From NCBI RefSeq assembly GCF_029338295.1, contig NZ_CP119792.1, forward strand, positions 124,001 to 188,000: a stretch of DNA of 64,000 nt, read 5' to 3'. The position numbers were made by a program, and so were the translations under genes. Positions 36,513 to 45,386 of this stretch are shown here, piece after piece. The first letter of the stretch is position 1. The number at the start of each line of letters is the position of its first letter. This stretch comes from Haladaptatus sp. QDMS2. Its GTDB lineage: Archaea; Halobacteriota; Halobacteria; Halobacteriales; Halococcaceae. The notes beneath the pieces are model-generated. The model searched no databases, was not told the origin of the DNA, and was given only the letters and a program-made list of their open reading frames with translations.

Positions 36513-37546
36513 GTCTACTCGAAGTCGACGGACTAGAAGTCTACTACGAAACCGAAGACGGCCCGGCCAAGGCCGTAGACGATGTCTCCTTTAGCTTAGA
36601 AGAAGGTGAGAACCTCGGCATCGTCGGCGAGTCGGGCTGTGGCAAGACGACGCTCGCGAAGGCCATCATCGGCATTCTCCCCGATGCTGGCTACGTCAAC
36701 GATGGGAGCATCAATTTCAAGGGCGACGACCTGACCCAGCTGAACAGCGCTCAACGACGCCGCCTCAAGTGGGAAGAGATCTCCATGATTGCCCAGTCGG
36801 CGATGAACTCGCTGAACCCGGTGTACACCATCCGTGAGCAAATCGTCGAAGCCATCGAGACCCACCGCCCGGGAACGGGTCGCGTCGAATCGACGAACAT
36901 CGTCACCGAGATGTTCGAACTCGTCGGGCTCGACCCCGACCGCGCCGACGACTACCCCCACCAGTTCTCCGGGGGGATGCGCCAGCGAGCCATGATTGCG
37001 ATGGCGCTTGCGCTCGAACCGTCGCTCATCCTCGCAGACGAACCGACGACGGCGCTCGACGTCATCATGCAGGACCAGATTCTAAAACGCATCAGCGGGA
37101 TTCAAGACGAGGTCAACTCCTCGATGCTGGTCATCACCCACGACGTGAGCGTGGTCGCAGAAACCTGCGATCGCGTCCTCGTGATGTACGCGGGCAAAGT
37201 CGCAGAAGAAGGGCCGGTCGAGGAGATATTCAACCAGCCGTATCACCCGTACACCATCGGCCTGAAACGGGCATTCCCGAACATCCGCAAGACCGACCAA
37301 GACCTGCTTTCCATCAAGGGCTATCCACCCGAACTCGTCGGCCCGCCCGAGGGCTGTCGGTTCGCAGAGCGGTGTCCCATGGCGACCGAGAAGTGTCGCC
37401 ACGAGGAACCGGAGGCCCACTACATGAACGGCCTGCGGTCGTACTGCCACTACGCAGAAGACATCGACCAGGAACTCAGACCGGTCGCCGACGACGCGGC
37501 GACGTGGAATCAGACCGCCGCGGCCCAGAAAACCGGGGGTGACTGA
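36509..37546 (+). CDS. Peptide ABC transporter ATP-binding protein (DppD type)
   Basis: 345 aa. Walker [16 protein letters not shown]-loop in MIAQSAMNSLNPVYTI, signature FSGGMRQRAMIAMALALEP, Walker B LILADEPTTALDV, H-loop VITHDVS. C-terminal oligopeptide-type extension has the Cys motif GCRFAERCPMATEKC, possibly metal or Fe-S binding. Works with the DppF-type subunit. Confidence 0.93.
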   Translation: MSLLEVDGLEVYYETEDGPAKAVDDVSFSLEEGENLGIVGESGCGKTTLAKAIIGILPDAGYVNDGSINFKGDDLTQLNSAQRRRLKWEEISMIAQSAMNSLNPVYTIREQIVEAIETHRPGTGRVESTNIVTEMFELVGLDPDRADDYPHQFSGGMRQRAMIAMALALEPSLILADEPTTALDVIMQDQILKRISGIQDEVNSSMLVITHDVSVVAETCDRVLVMYAGKVAEEGPVEEIFNQPYHPYTIGLKRAFPNIRKTDQDLLSIKGYPPELVGPPEGCRFAERCPMATEKCRHEEPEAHYMNGLRSYCHYAEDIDQELRPVADDAATWNQTAAAQKTGGD

Positions 37547-37547
37547 A

Positions 37548-38633
37548 ATGGCAAGTGCAAACGACGACACGCTGTTGCACGTCGAAAATCTGGAGAAACA
37601 CTTCAAGGTGGACAGCGGCTGGATTGCGAGCATTCTCCAATCGGTGTCGGGGAGCGACCCCGATTACGTCCACGCCGTCGACGGCGTGACCTTCGACCTG
37701 AAACGCGGTGAGACGCTCGGCCTCGCGGGCGAATCTGGCTGCGGGAAGACGACGACTGGCATGTCTCTCGTCAAACTCCACGAACCGTCCGGCGGCGACA
37801 TCACCTACAACGGGCAGGCGCTCTCGGAGGCGTCGGACGCCGAGTTGAAGGAGTTCCGCCAGAACGCCCAGATGATCTTCCAGGACCCCTTCGAGAGCCT
37901 GAACCCGCGGATGACGGTGTACGACACCGTGGCCGAACCGCTGCGAATTCACAACATCGGCAACGAGACGGCCCGCGTGGCGCGGGCGCTCGAATTCGCC
38001 GAGTTGCTCCCACCGGATCAGTACTTCGACCAGTACCCCCACGAACTCTCTGGGGGCCAGCGCCAGCGCGTCGCCATCGCCCGGGCGCTCGTTCTCGACC
38101 CGGACTTCATCGTGGCCGACGAACCCGTCTCCATGCTCGACGTGAGCCTTCGGGCGGGTGTCCTCTCGCTGCTCGAACGCATGACCGACGAGTACGGGCT
38201 TTCTGTGGTGTACATCAGTCACGACCTCTCGCTGCTTCGCCACATGTGCGACCGACTCGCCATCATGTACATGGGGAAAATTGTCGAAAAAGGGCCGACC
38301 GACCAGATTATCGAGAACCCACAACACCCCTACACGCAGGCGCTCATCAACGCTGTCCCGGTTCCCGAACCGAACGTGGGTCGAGAACGCGTCGAACTCC
38401 AAGGGGAGGTCGGCGACGTCATCGACATCCCCTCCGGGTGTCGGTTCAAGTCCCGCTGTCCAGACTACATCGGCAGCGTCTGTGACAATGTGAACCCACC
38501 ACTCGAACAGAAAGAAGGAAAAGCGTGTGAAGTCGCCTGCCACCTCTACGAGAGTGCAGACGGCTTCGACCCGTACGCACACGTCGAGGGTGACGGCACA
38601 CAGGGCGAAGCACCGTCACAGTCGTCCGACTGA
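37548..38633 (+). CDS. Peptide ABC transporter ATP-binding protein (DppF type)
   Basis: About 361 aa. Walker [16 protein letters not shown], signature [19 protein letters not shown], Walker [16 protein letters not shown]-loop [13 protein letters not shown]-terminal GCRFKSRCP as in its partner. ATG at 37548 is preferred to GTG 37539, because GGGGGTGA at 37535-37542 then serves as the ribosome-binding site. Last gene of the importer operon. Confidence 0.92.
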   Translation: MASANDDTLLHVENLEKHFKVDSGWIASILQSVSGSDPDYVHAVDGVTFDLKRGETLGLAGESGCGKTTTGMSLVKLHEPSGGDITYNGQALSEASDAELKEFRQNAQMIFQDPFESLNPRMTVYDTVAEPLRIHNIGNETARVARALEFAELLPPDQYFDQYPHELSGGQRQRVAIARALVLDPDFIVADEPVSMLDVSLRAGVLSLLERMTDEYGLSVVYISHDLSLLRHMCDRLAIMYMGKIVEKGPTDQIIENPQHPYTQALINAVPVPEPNVGRERVELQGEVGDVIDIPSGCRFKSRCPDYIGSVCDNVNPPLEQKEGKACEVACHLYESADGFDPYAHVEGDGTQGEAPSQSSD

Positions 38634-38702
38634 GACCTTCCCACTGCTTTTCATTTCATTCGAGACACAAAGTGTATACCCGGTGGCACGCTCGCTGTAG
38701 GC

Positions 38703-39248
38703 ATGCCAGGCGCACGCGTCGCGAGCGGCGAACGAGTCACGCTCCGGACAGCCGAAGCCGAAGACATCCCGTTTCTCCAGCGCGGAGCCGCCAACCCGGA
38801 AATTCGGTATCCGCTTGGCAACCCGGTCAAAAATCAGGGCCAGTACGAGATTTCGGCGAATCGAACCGGGCCGGACACGTTCATCGTCTGTCTCGAAGTC
38901 GAGGAAACAGAAGTGGAGACGGAAACTATCACCCGAATCGGACAGGTGAGCGTCATGGACGCTCACTACAAACGCCCGGAACTCGGCTACTGGCTCGTCC
39001 CAGAATTCCACGGCGAGGGCTATGGCAAAGAAGCCGTCTCACTCGTCATCGACTACGCCTTCCGGTCGTACGACACCCCCGCTATCGGCGCGGAGGCGTT
39101 CGATTACAACGAAGCCTCGCGTGGACTGCTCGAATCGCTCGGATTTTCCGAGGAGGGGCGTAGACGCAAGTTCATGTTCGTCGATGGCGCACACCGCGAC
39201 ATGGTCCAGTACGGCCTGCTCCGCGAGGAGTGGGAACCGGAGGAGTGA
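38703..39248 (+). CDS. GNAT N-acetyltransferase (RimJ/RimL-like)
   Basis: 181 aa. Opens RVTLRTAEAEDIPFLQRGAANPEIRYPLG, typical of RimJ/RimL-type GNATs. Later LGYWLVPEFHGEGYGKEAVSLVIDYAF carries the acetyl-CoA pyrophosphate loop (EGYGKEA), and ASRGLLESLGFSEEGRRRKFMFV the C-terminal beta segment. Substrate unknown: protein N-termini, amino acids and antibiotics are all possible. Single-gene unit after the ABC operon. Confidence 0.88.
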   Translation: MPGARVASGERVTLRTAEAEDIPFLQRGAANPEIRYPLGNPVKNQGQYEISANRTGPDTFIVCLEVEETEVETETITRIGQVSVMDAHYKRPELGYWLVPEFHGEGYGKEAVSLVIDYAFRSYDTPAIGAEAFDYNEASRGLLESLGFSEEGRRRKFMFVDGAHRDMVQYGLLREEWEPEE

Positions 39249-39278
39249 GGTCAGTAGCGTTTCTCAGCATTCTTCAGA

Positions 39279-40034
39279 TTACTCTACGAACCGAGCAGTT
39301 CCCCGCCTGACCATCGTGGGGAACCGCTTCGAGAGAGTCAAGCCGAGTTTCGTCTTCCAGTCCGCTGTGATGACCGGGTCGGTCGATTCAATTTTCGCAG
39401 CCAGTTTCCGCCCCACGTACGCGGGGTCGCTCAGGAACGATTCGGGGTAGCCGAGCGTGGCCCCAGACCGCGTGTTCGCGAGGGGCGGATGCATCACGGT
39501 ACACGACACGTTCGTGCGTTGTAGTTCGAGCCGGAGCGAGCGGACGAACGCCTCGATTGCACCCTTCGTGGCGGCGTACCCAGTCAGGCTGGGGTGGCCG
39601 ACCAGTCCCGCACCTGAACTCACGTTGTGGATAATGCCACTATTTCGTGCTTGCATGTGGGGCAGGACGGCGTGAATCGTCCGCAGGTAGCCAAAGTAGT
39701 TGACCTCGAACTCGCGGCGGGTGTCTGCGAGCGTTTGCTCGTCGAACGGTGCGAAGTTGAAAACCGCAGCGTTGTTGACGAGTATGTCTATCCCGCCCCA
39801 CTCGTCGATGATTCTCTCTACGGCGTGTGTCACGTCGTCGTCCACCGTCACATCGCACTCTTCGAACCGGGCGTGGGAGGGATGTGACTCGACGAGTGAC
39901 TGGAACTGCGCTCCTTCAACGTCGAGACAGGCGACCCGATACCCCGCCTCGAGGAGCGCAGCCGCCAGGTGAAAGCCGATTCCCTCGTTCGCCCCGGTGA
40001 TGACCACGACCTGTTGTCCCCCTGAAATTGCCAT
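39279..40034 (-). CDS. SDR-family oxidoreductase
   Basis: 251 aa. Cofactor loop VVITGANEGIGFHLAAALLEAG, Asp after strand 2 (CLDVEGAQ) favouring NAD(H), ILVNNAAVFNF, catalytic SSGAGLVGHPSLTGYAATKGA, and the MHPPLANTRSG loop in place of the usual PG motif. Tail RFPTMVRRGTARF is basic. ATG at 40034 chosen over a GTG 39 bases upstream. Substrate unknown. Distinct from the SDR at 28029. Confidence 0.85.
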   Translation of the reverse strand: MAISGGQQVVVITGANEGIGFHLAAALLEAGYRVACLDVEGAQFQSLVESHPSHARFEECDVTVDDDVTHAVERIIDEWGGIDILVNNAAVFNFAPFDEQTLADTRREFEVNYFGYLRTIHAVLPHMQARNSGIIHNVSSGAGLVGHPSLTGYAATKGAIEAFVRSLRLELQRTNVSCTVMHPPLANTRSGATLGYPESFLSDPAYVGRKLAAKIESTDPVITADWKTKLGLTLSKRFPTMVRRGTARFVE

Positions 40035-40550
40035 ACCACTCCATACGACGGCGTAATTTATCTCCCTTGACAATTTTTTGGCCCTGCGACGAGTCCTCTC
40101 CTGCGTCTGTCAGGCAGAAAATCCCGCTTTCGCCTTCGGAAATCGGAGTCAGTGGCGTCAAACTTCCGTGCGGGAATGTTCGGTCATGACGAGAGGTCTC
40201 TCCAGCCTCACCGAGTATGTGATGACCCTCTTCTCATGGCTGCGCTGTGGACGCTATCGGTTCCCGCGTTACCACCGCGCCGGCGTTCCGTGAGCGGAAT
40301 TCCCCCACTGCGAGACGGTCGGTACCCACGGAATGTCCAGCCGCGCTACACACGCATCCACAGTTTATCAAATATTGGAGGGTTTCTCGATAGGGATGAC
40401 AGGGAGACACACCACCACAAATGTTAATTGAGCGAAGAAAGTTCGCCGGATGGAATCGAGAAACCCGGTGACTTAGGCCGTGTAAGCCCCGTGTGCTACG
40501 ACCGCGTTCGAAACCGTGTTGGTTATTTATCGGTGGCCCTGAAACCGTGT
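40035..40550. other. 516-bp stretch without a recognisable gene
   Basis: Only short open stretches are present on both strands. One, ATG at 40193 with about 35 codons, has no recognisable features. The 3' part holds a TATA-like ttatttat at 40520-40527 serving the small gene at 40551. No repeats longer than about 8 bp were seen. Confidence 0.5.
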
Positions 40551-40724
40551 GTGACAACCCCAGAATCCCCTTCCGAGAAGGGCGAAAAGTTGACAAGTCG
40601 CGGCTTTCGGATTACTGTCGATGAAGGCCGAGAGTCGTTCTTTGCGATCTGCATCGAAGAGGCAGATAGTGACACGGCGTGGATAATGTCGGACACTGTC
40701 GTCACACCGGAAGAGATGCGATAA
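40551..40724 (+). CDS. Small hypothetical protein, leaderless GTG start
   Basis: 57 codons: starts MTTPESPSEKGEKLTSRGFR and ends in an acidic SDTAWIMSDTVVTPEEMR. The frame is open from TTG at 40428. The GTG at 40551 is preferred because a TATA-like ttatttat lies 24-31 bases upstream. The AWIxSD ending resembles other tiny haloarchaeal proteins, but I cannot name a family. Acidic composition supports a real haloarchaeal protein. Confidence 0.5.
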   Translation: MTTPESPSEKGEKLTSRGFRITVDEGRESFFAICIEEADSDTAWIMSDTVVTPEEMR

Positions 40725-40833
40725 TCGTCGGCTTCATTCGGGTCCTCGTTTCATCCTCCAGTCGGTCGTCGAATCCGACACGTTCACGCGATTATAACCG
40801 CCCCCGAAGCGTACGTAGCAGCGGGTGAAACCC

Positions 40834-41280
40834 ATGGCTGCAGAAAGAATGACTCGGGCAGAAAATCCACACGTAGCATCGGACCGATTTTATGAAGCGT
40901 TAGAACGCATGGCGAACGGCGACGCAGGATTGATGGAAGTATGTTGGTCGCACAGCGACGACGTGACGACGATGCATCCCATCGGCGGGCGCGAAGAAGG
41001 ATGGGACGCAGTGCGCGATTCGTGGGCTGGCGTGGCCGAATTAGCATCGAACGGGTCGGTCACCCGAACAGACCAACTCGTTCGCACGAGCGGTGAGCTG
41101 GCCTGCGAACTCGTAACCGAAACTGTCTCGATGGACCTCGGTGGGCATGCGCTGCATGCCGAGTTCCGCGCGACGAACGTCTATCGACTCGAAGACGGTG
41201 ACTGGAAAATAATCCACCACCACGCGGATGCGAACCAGGAATTCCAGGATATCCTTGCACAACTGACAACTGCAGAGTGA
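40834..41280 (+). CDS. NTF2/SnoaL-like protein
   Basis: About 148 aa cone-shaped alpha+beta barrel family: FYEALERMANGDAGLMEVCWSHSDDVTTMHPIGGREEGWDAVRDSW, then ELACELVTETVSMDLGGHALHAEFRATNVYRLEDGDWKIIHHHAD. This is the usual pattern of ketosteroid-isomerase-like DUF4440/SnoaL_3 proteins. Function unknown: enzyme or ligand-binding protein. TATA-like gattataa at 40790-40797. GTG at 40825 is an alternative start. Next to a TldE-like gene in convergent orientation. Confidence 0.8.
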   Translation: MAAERMTRAENPHVASDRFYEALERMANGDAGLMEVCWSHSDDVTTMHPIGGREEGWDAVRDSWAGVAELASNGSVTRTDQLVRTSGELACELVTETVSMDLGGHALHAEFRATNVYRLEDGDWKIIHHHADANQEFQDILAQLTTAE

Positions 41281-41305
41281 CCCCGCGATACAATTTTTCG
41301 GCGAC

Positions 41306-42790
41306 TTACAGCGATTCCAGCCGGGCGTGCAACCGTATGCCGGGCGCAGTCACGGCATACGGCAATCGTGATTTGTGTTTGTTTGCAACGCCAGTAGTCG
41401 TCTCACGGACGCGACCGATTGCAGAAATTGCGTCGAGCGTTCCGGGTTCGAAATCGAGCGCTACACCTGACACGCGTCCGACGCGCTCGCCGCCGTCGAG
41501 TCGATACCCCTCAGCGACGGGGAGTTGTGCCCGGCCACGGTCCGGTCGGTCGGTCGTTTTCCGGTCGATATCTTTCGCGTAGAGCACACTCGGAGGCATG
41601 ACGCCGGTGCGCTGGACGCGTTCTAAATCGTCTCGCAGGTACGGGTCACCGAACCGGTCAATGACCACGGTTGCGCCGTGGTTGAGCTCGTCGGTCGTCG
41701 CCGTCCCGGGTGCGACTTCGAGATGCCGCGCATGGATGCGCGGGGGCTGGTCGAACCCGAGGCTTGGGACGGCGCTGCCGGCGGGGAACGTGTCTTCTTC
41801 GGCGGCGCTGGTCGTGTTGTGGAGGAGTCTCGTCACCCGACCGTCTTCTACGAGCTGAACCGGCGTCGTCGGTCGTCCCTCGAAATCATACGCGAGGGCG
41901 GCCCACGACCCGGCGTGAATCGTATCTTCGATGGCCAATTCGTTTGAGCCGATTCGGTCGCCCACAGCGTAGGGGCTGAGGCCCATGTACCCCATGTCGG
42001 CTTCGAGGTAGCGCGAGACGAAGTGAAACAATTGCCCGGCTGCTCGGGGGCTTAGAACGATGGTTGTCTCACCCGTGGGTGGCGTTTCGACAGTAGCCGA
42101 TTCGAGTTCGGTCGCGTCCTCGACCAACTCGTCGAAAAATCCGGGCAGGTGGTCGAGGAATCCCACACCGCGAGTCGAACCCGCGTGGCGTTTCACTTTC
42201 TGTCCATCGATGAGTGTGAGAATGGCCGTCACGGCTCCCCGGTCGAGCGTCGTCTGGACGGTGCTGCCAGTCGTCGTGGCGAGCGTCGTCTCGATGTGCG
42301 CGTCGGTGTAATTGACCCACGCGTTCGACAGGTCGAGGTTTTCACCTGCTGTCAGACCTGCTTGCAAAATGTCGACTTTTTCTGCCTTCTCTACAGCGTC
42401 GATACGACTACTGGCCCACCCGCCGTGGACCCCTTGATGGTGAGTGAACTGGTCGAAGCGGCCGGCATCTCGCTGGGCGAGCACTTCGCCACTTCTGATG
42501 GCCCGGTCTGCCACGTCCGTGAGACTTTCCTCGTCGAGGGACGTCGTGTAACGGTAGTCTGCCGCTCCCTCTGCAAACACGCGACAGCAGACACCGGTTT
42601 CAGTAAACGGCGTGGCGTTGCGCAATCCGTCCTCGGTCACGACGATATCCGTCTTCGCCTGCGCTATGGCCCCGACTTCTGCGTAGGCGACCGTCTCGAC
42701 CCCTTCGAAACGGTCGAGTAAGAACTCCAACGCGTCCACGAGTGCCTCCCGGTCTGCATCCATACACTGTGCTACAGAATCACCCGCCAT
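41306..42790 (-). CDS. TldD/PmbA-family protein, TldE-like (no HExxxH)
   Basis: 494 aa. PmbA/TldE features: TGVCCRVFAEGAADYRYTTSLDEESL, LSPRAAGQLFHFVSRYLEADMGYMGLSPYAVGDRIGS, AALAYDFEGRPTTPVQLVEDGRVTRLLHNTTSA. The TldD zinc motif HExxxH is absent, so this looks like the non-catalytic TldE subunit of a TldD/TldE protease. No tldD partner lies beside it. GAGAGGTT just upstream favours ATG at 42790; ATG at 42763 (MDADREALVD) is an alternative. Confidence 0.85.
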   Translation of the reverse strand: MAGDSVAQCMDADREALVDALEFLLDRFEGVETVAYAEVGAIAQAKTDIVVTEDGLRNATPFTETGVCCRVFAEGAADYRYTTSLDEESLTDVADRAIRSGEVLAQRDAGRFDQFTHHQGVHGGWASSRIDAVEKAEKVDILQAGLTAGENLDLSNAWVNYTDAHIETTLATTTGSTVQTTLDRGAVTAILTLIDGQKVKRHAGSTRGVGFLDHLPGFFDELVEDATELESATVETPPTGETTIVLSPRAAGQLFHFVSRYLEADMGYMGLSPYAVGDRIGSNELAIEDTIHAGSWAALAYDFEGRPTTPVQLVEDGRVTRLLHNTTSAAEEDTFPAGSAVPSLGFDQPPRIHARHLEVAPGTATTDELNHGATVVIDRFGDPYLRDDLERVQRTGVMPPSVLYAKDIDRKTTDRPDRGRAQLPVAEGYRLDGGERVGRVSGVALDFEPGTLDAISAIGRVRETTTGVANKHKSRLPYAVTAPGIRLHARLESL

Positions 42791-42820
42791 GAACCTCTCG
42801 GGACGCAGTCGCGGGGTGCG

Positions 42821-43063
42821 TTACCGCTGGGACCGTTGGTTCTGTGTTTCAGCCTCCGCCTCGTAGGTTTTCGAGACGATTTCGTCCTGTACCTTCCGCC
42901 GATACTCCCAGATGCCGGCGGCGATGACGAGGATGCCGAGGGCTGCACCCTGCAGATATGCTCCCGACAGCGCGAAATAGGCGAACGCGGCCACAGCAAA
43001 GAGAATAGAGAGGCCGAGGCCGAGCGTCGCAAGTCCGTGGCGACGGGGGTCGAATGTTCGCAT
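42821..43063 (-). CDS. Small two-helix membrane protein
   Basis: 80 aa: basic N-terminus MRTFDPRRHG, two hydrophobic helices (LATLGLGLSILFAVAAFAYFAL and YLQGAALGILVIAAGIWEY), then a charged C-terminal tail rich in Glu and Gln. No named family recognised. It sits between the TldE-like gene and the DsrE gene and shares their strand. Confidence 0.6.
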   Translation of the reverse strand: MRTFDPRRHGLATLGLGLSILFAVAAFAYFALSGAYLQGAALGILVIAAGIWEYRRKVQDEIVSKTYEAEAETQNQRSQR

Positions 43064-43167
43064 GGTTCACCAGTTGGGAGGGGTTTATTACAAGCGTTGT
43101 GACGTGCAGATTCGACTGGGGATGGTCATTCCTTCGATAATGCGTTGCGAAGCGAGAAAATGAGGAA

Positions 43168-43752
43168 TCAAACGAACAGTTGGATGTCTGAGTCGGCCAT
43201 GTCCTGAATAGCCGTTGCGGCACCGACACCGGTCGTGACGCCGTCGAAAAAGTCGTCCTCGTCGTAGCCCATCAGGTCGATCGTCATCTGACAGGCCTGG
43301 AACTCGACGCCCATCTCGAGGGAGGTTTCTAACAGTTCCTCGATAGTGGCGGTGTTGTTCTTCTCGATTTGCTTCTCCATCATCTTGGTCGTCATGCGGT
43401 CCATGCCGGGAAGCGCGGCGAGCATGTTCGGCATCGGTGTGTTCGGGTTACCGACCGAACTCATCTTGAGGTTCTTCGAGTGCTTCTCGTGGAGGATGTC
43501 GAGCCCCCAGAAGGTGTGGAACACCTGCACCTCCCAGCCGAACGCGGCAGCCGTGCTCGCGAGGATGAGCGGTGGATAGGCCATATCGAGGGTGCCCTTC
43601 GTCGCGATGATGGACAGTTTCTTGGGGCCTTCCGCTTTGGCTTCGAGTTCGCTCAGCCGTTCTTCGAGCGCTTCGAGTTGGGATTCGAGTTCTTCACGAT
43701 TCATCGAGTCGGTATCGACCGCCTTTTCGGGGCCGCTCGTGTCGGTACTCAT
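43168..43752 (-). CDS. DsrE-family sulfur-carrier protein (DsrE3-like)
   Basis: 194 aa. N-terminal coiled coil about residues 17-43 (NREELESQLEALEERLSELEAK), then the DsrE fold starting KKLSIIATKGTLDMAYPPLILASTAAAFG, with FHTFWGLDIL and the conserved Cys in VEFQACQMTIDLMGY near residue 152. DsrE3 proteins carry sulfur as a persulfide or thiosulfonate and exchange it with TusA. Here it follows the TusA gene with a 3-base gap, so a sulfur relay is expected. First-transcribed partner is TusA. Confidence 0.88.
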   Translation of the reverse strand: MSTDTSGPEKAVDTDSMNREELESQLEALEERLSELEAKAEGPKKLSIIATKGTLDMAYPPLILASTAAAFGWEVQVFHTFWGLDILHEKHSKNLKMSSVGNPNTPMPNMLAALPGMDRMTTKMMEKQIEKNNTATIEELLETSLEMGVEFQACQMTIDLMGYDEDDFFDGVTTGVGAATAIQDMADSDIQLFV

Positions 43753-43755
43753 AGG

Positions 43756-43998
43756 TTACTCCGTCTTGCGGACATAGTGTTTGTAGACGTCGCCTGCCTC
43801 CTCCTGACCGAGCAGTTCGGCGTTCGATTGCGTCTCTGCCCAGCCACCGAGGTCACTCATGCTGCCTGGGTCGGTGGCGAGTACTTCGAGGACGTCGCCC
43901 GCTGCGAGACCGTCCATGGCCTGTTTCGTCTTGACGACCGGCATTGGGCAGTTCTGTCCTTTCACGTCGAGGGTTTCGGTGACGGTGTAGTCAGTCAT
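43756..43998 (-). CDS. tusA: TusA-family sulfurtransferase
   Basis: 80 aa. Hallmark motif LDVKGQNCPMPVVKTKQAM with the persulfide-carrying Cys of CPxP. ATG at 43998 preferred over upstream in-frame starts. A TATA-like gatatatg lies at about 44035-44042 (minus), and the shared GTATTG motif lies just above it at 44051-44073. Probably co-transcribed with the DsrE gene. Divergent from the rhodanese-MBL gene, so the intergenic region is the core promoter of the sulfur locus. Confidence 0.92.
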   Translation of the reverse strand: MTDYTVTETLDVKGQNCPMPVVKTKQAMDGLAAGDVLEVLATDPGSMSDLGGWAETQSNAELLGQEEAGDVYKHYVRKTE

Positions 43999-44050
43999 GG
44001 TATTGACTTCATAGCCCAATATTGACCTCTCGAACATATATCTAACGGTA

Positions 44051-44073
44051 GTATTGCTCATTCTAAGCACAAT
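44051..44073. promoter_or_regulatory. Sulfur-regulon site A (tusA promoter)
   Basis: GTATTG-N11-CACAAT, about 10 bases upstream of the tusA TATA-like element. Shares GTATTG, the N11 spacing and preceding TA with sites at 44137, 47625 and 48200. Confidence 0.5.
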
Positions 44074-44136
44074 CTAACCGGTTGTGGTGAGATAATCAGG
44101 CCTCAATAGCCCACCAACACGCAATCGAGAGTATTA

Positions 44137-44159
44137 GTATTGTGTTATAATTGCAAAAC
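44137..44159. promoter_or_regulatory. Sulfur-regulon site B (rhodanese-MBL promoter)
   Basis: GTATTG-N11-CAAAAC, ending about 12 bases before the TATA-like tttat at 44172-44176 of the gene at 44204. Same layout as sites A, C and D. Confidence 0.6.
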
Positions 44160-44203
44160 CATGCAAAGGTTTATGGGCTGTCATCGGATATGACCAACTA
44201 CTG

Positions 44204-45385
44204 ATGGCGCAAAGCAACCTTCCTGACGGAGCGGAAGCAATTGAGTCGATTTCCCCGGAAGCGCTGAAAGACCGCATCGACAGTGGTGAGCCGGTATTCC
44301 TCCTCGATGCACGCGGAGAAGGGGACTTCGAAGAGTGGCACATCGACGGCGAGACCGTCGATATCGTGAACTACCCGTACTTCCAGCTCCTCGATGGCAT
44401 CCCCGAGGACCTCCTTGCGCAACTCCCGGAGGACCGGCAGATAACGGTTCTCTGTGCGAAAGGCGGGTCCAGCGAGCTGGTCGCAGCGCACATCCAGGAC
44501 GAGGGCTACGACGTGAACCACCTCGAAGGTGGCATGAAGGGCTGGGCCCGGATCTACGAATACACCGAACTCGACGTAGCGGTTGATGCGACAATCGCCC
44601 AATACCGTCGTCCATCGAGCGGGTGTCTCGCCTATCTCGTCGTCTCCGACGGCGAAGCCGCCGTCATCGACCCACTCCGTGCATTCGCCCACGAATACGA
44701 GCAGGACGCCCACGCGATGGGCGCAGACCTGACCTACGCACTCGACACGCACATCCACGCAGACCACATCTCCGGTATCCGGACGGTCGCAGCCGAGACT
44801 GACGCGACGCCCGTCCTTCCCAAACCAGCCGCCGACCGCGGAGTCGAATACGACGTGCCGTACGAGACGGTCGCAGACGGCGACACACTCACCGTCGGCG
44901 ACGTCGAAATCGAGGTCATCCACACGCCGGGCCATACGACGGGTATGACCGCCTACACGGTCGGCAACGTACTGTTCACTGGCGACGGCCTGTTCACCGA
45001 GAGCGTCGCCCGTCCCGACCTCGAAGACCCAGAAGCCGCAAAGCGTGCGGCGGCGACTCTCCATCAGAGTCTCACGGAGAAGGTCCTCACCCTTCCTGAC
45101 GACACCATCATCGCGCCGGCGCACTTCAGCGACGCCGCCACGCCACAAGACGACGGGGGGTATACCGCAGAACTCGGTGACCTGCAGGAATCGATGGCTG
45201 TCCTCTCGATGGACGAAGTCGAGTTCGTCGAGTTCATCGTCGCGGATATGCCACCCCGGCCGTCGAACTACGAGGAAATTATCGCAGCCAATCTCGGCCG
45301 CGAATCGCCCGACGACGAGAAAGCGTTCACGCTCGAACTCGGGCCGAACAACTGTGCCGCGAGTGACAACGCGCTGACTAACTAA
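44204..45385 (+). CDS. Rhodanese / metallo-beta-lactamase fusion (persulfide dioxygenase-like) 1
   Basis: 393 aa. Residues about 15-125 form a rhodanese domain with active-site Cys 84 (VLCAKGGSSE). Residues about 130-370 form an MBL-fold metal hydrolase domain with HIHADH at 183-188, VIHTPGHTTGM and FTGDGLF. The MBL part resembles ETHE1-type glutathione persulfide dioxygenases, which oxidise persulfide sulfur to sulfite. Domain order is rhodanese first, the reverse of bacterial PRF/CstB fusions. Haloarchaea lack glutathione, so another thiol persulfide is the likely substrate. First gene of a run with the YeeE genes. Confidence 0.88.
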   Translation: MAQSNLPDGAEAIESISPEALKDRIDSGEPVFLLDARGEGDFEEWHIDGETVDIVNYPYFQLLDGIPEDLLAQLPEDRQITVLCAKGGSSELVAAHIQDEGYDVNHLEGGMKGWARIYEYTELDVAVDATIAQYRRPSSGCLAYLVVSDGEAAVIDPLRAFAHEYEQDAHAMGADLTYALDTHIHADHISGIRTVAAETDATPVLPKPAADRGVEYDVPYETVADGDTLTVGDVEIEVIHTPGHTTGMTAYTVGNVLFTGDGLFTESVARPDLEDPEAAKRAAATLHQSLTEKVLTLPDDTIIAPAHFSDAATPQDDGGYTAELGDLQESMAVLSMDEVEFVEFIVADMPPRPSNYEEIIAANLGRESPDDEKAFTLELGPNNCAASDNALTN

Positions 45386-45386
45386 T

